Program-made: the position numbers and the translations under genes
Notes under the pieces: model-generated
Seen by the model: only the letters and a program-made list of their open reading frames with translations
Told to the model about the DNA's origin: nothing
The model's database searches: none
From: an uncultured Collinsella sp.
Lineage (GTDB): Bacteria > Actinomycetota > Coriobacteriia > Coriobacteriales > Coriobacteriaceae
Length of the DNA: 8,242 nt
Direction: 5' to 3'
NCBI GenBank assembly: GCA_902482185.1
Contig: CABSZR010000055.1
Span: 1-8,242 of the forward strand
Shown here: one piece after another, positions 5,228 through 8,242 of the stretch
Position numbering within the stretch: position 1 is the first letter of the stretch
Layout of the letters: every line of letters starts with the position of its first letter

Positions 5228-6841
5228 TTAGGCCTTGACGGTCGCGACGCCCCTGAAGGACATGCTCGTCGTGCCGATGCCCTTGAAGCCATCGAGGGCC
5301 TCGCCGTTGGGCGCGGTGGACGGATCGTCCCAGGAAGCGGAGACGGTCTTGACGTGGACAACGGGGTACAGAACGGCGTTGTCGGCGATGATGTCGAAGC
5401 ACTCGTTCCACTTCTTCTGCTGCTCGTCGCCCTCGGCGGCAAGAGCCTCGTCCATGAGACCGTGGAGCTTCGCCCACTCAGCGGAATCCTTCCACGGGCA
5501 ACGGGTCTGCATCCAGACGTTGTCGCCATACCACCAGTTGAGCAGCAGGTCGGGATCGGCGCCGAAGCAGGACGGATCGCCAGGAGCGAGAAGGATATCG
5601 TAGGCCTCGCCGCCGTCGATGGCAGCGTAGGTGGCCGGCGAGGTATCGGTCTGGATGGTCACATCGAAGCCGAGGGCGTCGAGGTCGTTCTTGACCTGAG
5701 CGGCCATGCCCTTGATCTGCTCGTTGTCGGTAGTGCGCAGGGTGATGGCGCCCGGGGTGATGCCAGACTCTTCGATGAGCTTCTTGGCCTTCTTGGCGTC
5801 AGTCTTGTACACCGTGGAAGCCTCATGATAGTTGGTGAAGCTCTTGGGCAGGTAGCAGCTGGCAGCGGTGGCAAGGCCGGCGAAGGTGTTGGTGATCATC
5901 TTCTCGGTGTCGAGCGCGTACATGACGGCCTGACGGACCTTGACGTTGTTCCAAGGCTCCTTGGCGACGTTGAACATGATGAAGCGGGTGCCGAAACCCT
6001 GAACGTTATCGATCTTGCAGCCAGCGCTCTCGAGCTGGTCGACGGCGTCAGCGGTGACGAGCTCCATAACGAGCGTGGAGCCCTCCTGCTGAGCGGTAAC
6101 GCGAGCGGTGGGGTCGGTCAGGATGCTGTACTGGATCTTCTTATCCTCGGCAGCATACTCACCGTTGTACTCGGGGTTGGGAACCAGGGTGATCTCGGTA
6201 TCGGAGATAGAGTCGTACATCCAGGGGCCGGAACCGATCGGCTGCTTGGCGCGATCCTCCTCGGCCTGGGTAGCCGGGGTAACGCGGATGATGGCCAGAC
6301 GATCCTTGAGCAGGGAGAAGTTGGGGACCTTGGTCTTGACCGTTACGGTGCTGGCGTCCTTGGCCTCGATGGACTCGAAGGGCTGGAAGAACGGAGCATA
6401 GGTAGCGGAAGCGGCGCAAGCGGTGTAGGAGGCAACGACATCGTCAGCGGTGACCTCGGTGCCATCGGAGAACTTGGCGCCCTTGCGGATGGTGACCTCG
6501 AAAGTGGTGTCGTCCACAGACTTGGGATCGTCGGTGGCGAGCTCGTTGAAGGTGCTGTAGTCGTGGTAATCGATGCCGTAGAGGCCCTCGACGACGTGCC
6601 AGTTAGCACCCAGGCCCACAGCGGAGCCGGTGCTGGCGGGGTCGAAGCTGGACGGAGCGTAAGCGGAACCAGCGGTGATCACGCCGCCGCCACGGTTAGC
6701 GGAATCGGTGGAACCGGAAGCGGAACCCTCGTCGCTAGAGCTGCCACCGCAGCCGGTGAGACCAAGCCCTGCGACAGCAGCGACGCTGCCGGTGAGGCCG
6801 AGGAACGAACGCCTGGACATACCCTTGTTGATGATGGCCAT
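5228..6841 (-). CDS. ABC transporter solute-binding lipoprotein, family 5 (OppA/DppA type), Tat signal
   Basis: This 537-residue extracytoplasmic lipoprotein captures the solute and delivers it to the permeases. The N-terminus has a twin-arginine motif SRRSFLGL (9-16), a hydrophobic stretch and lipobox LTGC with lipidated Cys31, then a Ser/Gly-rich linker, so Tat export before lipidation is predicted. Family 5 hallmarks are present: TIRKGAKFSDGTEVTADDV (117-135), IGSGPW (202-207) and FNVAKEPWNNVKVRQAVMYA (290-309). Where peptide binders usually have a W..DY.DP-type pocket motif, this protein reads LAPGDPSCFGADPDLLLNWW (418-437). The start ATG 6841 is set by AGGAG 5 bases upstream; the frame is open for at least five more codons upstream, but without a comparable ribosome binding site. 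It is the first gene of the transporter operon, and its stop is TAA. The ligand may be a peptide or another small solute; homology alone does not decide. Confidence 0.94.
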   Translation of the reverse strand: MAIINKGMSRRSFLGLTGSVAAVAGLGLTGCGGSSSDEGSASGSTDSANRGGGVITAGSAYAPSSFDPASTGSAVGLGANWHVVEGLYGIDYHDYSTFNELATDDPKSVDDTTFEVTIRKGAKFSDGTEVTADDVVASYTACAASATYAPFFQPFESIEAKDASTVTVKTKVPNFSLLKDRLAIIRVTPATQAEEDRAKQPIGSGPWMYDSISDTEITLVPNPEYNGEYAAEDKKIQYSILTDPTARVTAQQEGSTLVMELVTADAVDQLESAGCKIDNVQGFGTRFIMFNVAKEPWNNVKVRQAVMYALDTEKMITNTFAGLATAASCYLPKSFTNYHEASTVYKTDAKKAKKLIEESGITPGAITLRTTDNEQIKGMAAQVKNDLDALGFDVTIQTDTSPATYAAIDGGEAYDILLAPGDPSCFGADPDLLLNWWYGDNVWMQTRCPWKDSAEWAKLHGLMDEALAAEGDEQQKKWNECFDIIADNAVLYPVVHVKTVSASWDDPSTAPNGEALDGFKGIGTTSMSFRGVATVKA

Positions 6842-6910
6842 GTCTTCTCCTATCAATAGAGAATCTTACTCGGGAGCACCTAGACTTGCCCCCGCGCAAC
6901 TTGCGGACGA

Positions 6911-6938
6911 TATATACCTTACCTACCGACGAACCCAA
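6911..6938 (-). promoter_or_regulatory. Candidate promoter of the transporter operon
   Basis: On the minus strand a TTGGGT box (6938-6933) is followed after 16 bases by TATATA (6916-6911), about 70 bases before the binding-protein start. The -10 matches the vegetative consensus at four positions and the -35 at three, so this is weak. An alternative is an extended -10, TGCTATCCT (6.9 turns further upstream, -10 at 7079-7074), with TTGACT 20 bases before it. Neither is proven. Confidence 0.3.
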
Positions 6939-6960
6939 CTGAGGTGCCGCGCTCGGCGAC

Positions 6961-7041
6961 CGATACATACATACGCTTGAACGGTATTTACTACCGTTCA
7001 CCGAATTCATTGACAAACGATTCGCCAGACAGTATGTATCG
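6961..7041. repeat. Long-range 10-bp inverted repeat enclosing the palindrome
   Basis: CGATACATAC (6961-6970) and GTATGTATCG (7032-7041) are exact reverse complements separated by 61 bases. The left arm continues as a short tandem ATAC run (6965-6974). The arms could be paired binding sites for one regulator or a looped structure; chance is less likely for a 10-base match at this distance but cannot be excluded. Confidence 0.45.
6978..7000. promoter_or_regulatory. 23-bp palindrome, candidate operator upstream of the transporter operon
   Basis: TGAACGGTA and TACCGTTCA are perfect 9-bp arms around a 5-base spacer (TTTAC on the plus strand). Arm length, symmetry and position, 137 bases or more upstream of the binding-protein start, fit a dimeric transcription factor site. 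A perfect 10-bp inverted repeat (6961-6970 and 7032-7041) encloses it. The regulator is not in the window. It could also form an RNA hairpin if transcription starts further upstream. Confidence 0.5.
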
Positions 7042-7139
7042 ACGAGGTGAGATATCAGTCTTCGTCAACCCGCAGGATAGCAGGGTTTTCGCTTGGGTTA
7101 GTCAAACGTTTTAGCGTTAATAAAACCCGAAACCAGCAG

Positions 7140-7181
7140 GCAATCATGGCGAAATAAATGGTTGAAAATCGCGCAATCATG
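7140..7181. repeat. 9-bp direct repeat downstream of uvrC
   Basis: GCAATCATG occurs at 7140-7148 and again at 7173-7181, a start-to-start distance of 33 bases, close to three helical turns. It lies just past the uvrC stop codon. It could be a pair of protein-binding sites on one face of the DNA, or coincidence. Confidence 0.3.
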
Positions 7182-7204
7182 TATATCAGTTGTTTGGCTC
7201 GTGT

Positions 7205-8242
7205 TTAGCTATCGGAATGGCCAGCCGCCGCCTCGGCGCGCTCGGCATTCCACGCAACGAGCGCCTCGTGGACCGCCTTGGCAACATCGGCAGGTATGCC
7301 GCGAACTTCCGCGATCTCTTGCTCGCTCGCCGCGCGCAAACGCTTCATCGAGCCAAAATGGCGCATAAGGGCACGTTTTCTGGTGGGTCCCACGCCTGGA
7401 ACGTCATCGAGTACCGAAACCGTCATGGCTTTATCGCGCAACTCGCGATGGAACGTGATGGCAAAACGGTGCGATTCATCGCGAACCTGTTTAATTAGAT
7501 AGAGCGACGCGGACCCGGTCGGCAGCACGACGGGAGTCTCGTCCCAAGGCACGAAAACCTCCTCATCGGCCTTTGCCAAGCCACAAACTGGTATATCGAG
7601 CCCAAGAGCCTCAAGTTGCTTGATCGCAGCGGTCAATTGCGGCTTGCCGCCGTCGACAACGAGCAAATCAGGGCGCGAGCCAAAGCGCTCGTCGGCCATG
7701 CGCTCGGGAGCATAGCGACGCCCCAGAACCTCGGACATCGATACGAAGTCGTTCGCCTCGTCCAACTCGGCCTGAATTTTAAAGCGACGATACTGGCCCT
7801 TGTCGGCACGGCCGTTGGTAAATACCACCATCGAAGCGACGGTAAAGGTGCCGTGCAACGTCGAGATGTCGAAACACTCGATGCGCAACGGCGGCGCAGG
7901 CAGCGCCAGCGCACTTTCGAGCTCCAGGAGCGCCTGATTGGTGCGATCGTCAGCATACCCCGTGCGCATCATGTAGCGCATGAGGGCATGGCGCGCATTT
8001 TTGGAAGCCATATCGAGCAGGCGGTGCTTTTCGCCGCGCTGCGGCCTATGGAGATGGCAAGAGCGTTCGCGCTTGGCCGCAAGCCACTCCCCCAACGCTT
8101 CGGCATCCTCAAGCTCGACAGAGAGATTGATCTCGGCTGGAATATCAGCCGTCTCGTCGTAATAGCGCTTAAGAAAGCCCGACTGGAGCTCTTCCTCGTC
8201 AACATCAAGGCCCTTGTCGAGAATGAACTCGCAGGTGCGAAC
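7205..8242 (-). CDS. uvrC: UvrABC excinuclease subunit C, C-terminal part (5' end outside window)
   Basis: The frame is open from the window edge to TAA at 7207-7205, giving 345 C-terminal residues. UvrC makes both DNA cuts in nucleotide excision repair in the cytoplasm. Visible parts, numbered from the edge: FILDKGLDVDEEEL (6-19), typical of the region before the nuclease domain; the RNase H-like 5'-incision nuclease domain with ECFDIS (Asp125), NDF (Asp165), LLVVDGGKPQL (Asp197) and RDESHRFA (His258); then the C-terminal tandem helix-hairpin-helix DNA-binding region, with VPGVGPTRKRALMRHFGS (281-298) and EVRGIPADVAKAVHEAL. All expected catalytic acidic residues are present. The N-terminal GIY-YIG nuclease domain must lie beyond the edge. 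An internal TTG at 8095 is not the start, because clear UvrC sequence continues upstream of it. It is on the same strand as the transporter but 363 bp away, and is probably a separate transcription unit. Confidence 0.97.
   Translation of the reverse strand, partial: VRTCEFILDKGLDVDEEELQSGFLKRYYDETADIPAEINLSVELEDAEALGEWLAAKRERSCHLHRPQRGEKHRLLDMASKNARHALMRYMMRTGYADDRTNQALLELESALALPAPPLRIECFDISTLHGTFTVASMVVFTNGRADKGQYRRFKIQAELDEANDFVSMSEVLGRRYAPERMADERFGSRPDLLVVDGGKPQLTAAIKQLEALGLDIPVCGLAKADEEVFVPWDETPVVLPTGSASLYLIKQVRDESHRFAITFHRELRDKAMTVSVLDDVPGVGPTRKRALMRHFGSMKRLRAASEQEIAEVRGIPADVAKAVHEALVAWNAERAEAAAGHSDS

Larger units (their letters stand above)
6842..7204. other. Non-coding region between uvrC and the transporter operon
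   Basis: These 363 bases hold no convincing gene. The part nearer uvrC is more AT-rich than the coding sequence and contains a 9-bp direct repeat, a GTTTTA/TAAAAC inverted repeat (7108-7126) and a bulged hairpin (7067-7087). The middle contains a 23-bp palindrome and a larger inverted repeat. The left end is the leader of the binding-protein gene with its ribosome binding site. No clear hairpin-plus-T terminator for uvrC was found. Confidence 0.7.

Noticed and set aside
5354..6859. 501-codon open frame on the plus strand
   Set aside because: It is antisense to the binding-protein gene and is Gly/Val/Asp/Leu-rich without motifs; a codon-bias shadow.
6962..6975. ATAC tandem run as a microsatellite
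   Set aside because: It has only about three units, and part of it is one arm of a longer inverted repeat, so repeat expansion is not supported.
6842..7204. Riboswitch or T-box leader before the binding-protein gene
   Set aside because: No recognisable T-box core, known riboswitch consensus or T-rich terminator was seen in the leader.

Overview
The window is GC-rich and carries one tightly packed set of genes, all read on the minus strand (right to left). Three things point to a high-GC Gram-positive of the Coriobacteriia type, perhaps a Collinsella relative: the codon bias, an ABC transporter with a fused permease-ATPase subunit (an arrangement common in Actinobacteria), and a Tat-type lipoprotein signal on the solute-binding protein. 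This assignment is inferred from gene style; no rRNA or other taxonomic marker is present.

Layout in transcription order, from the right end. (1) 8242-7205: the C-terminal part of uvrC, a nucleotide excision repair nuclease, with its 5' end outside the window. (2) 7204-6842: a 363-bp non-coding stretch holding the probable promoter and operator region of the transporter operon, including a 23-bp perfect palindrome at 6978-7000. (3) 6841-1269: a complete OppA/DppA-class ABC importer. It comprises a Tat-exported lipoprotein binding protein (6841-5228), a 155-bp gap with a hairpin and a palindrome, an OppB-type permease (5072-4116), a fused OppC-type permease plus OppD-type ATPase (4112-2097), and an OppF-type ATPase (2096-1269). 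(4) A strong hairpin at 1252-1225. (5) A carbohydrate esterase family 7 (acetylxylan esterase / cephalosporin-C deacetylase-like) gene (1188-211). (6) The first 72 codons of an unrecognised gene (218-1) that overlaps the end of the esterase gene and leaves the window.

Together the importer and the esterase suggest uptake of a small solute followed by removal of acetyl groups in the cytoplasm. By homology the importer would be called oligopeptide/dipeptide. Three features make a non-peptide ligand such as a sialic acid or acetylated oligosaccharide worth testing: an atypical binding-protein pocket motif, ATPase C-termini without the usual cysteines, and the neighbouring deacetylase. The most unusual structural point is that the permease, fused permease-ATPase and second ATPase genes share one reading frame. 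They are separated only by a TAG stop plus three bases at one junction and by a bare TAG at the other. No CRISPR array, insertion sequence, tRNA or rRNA was seen.
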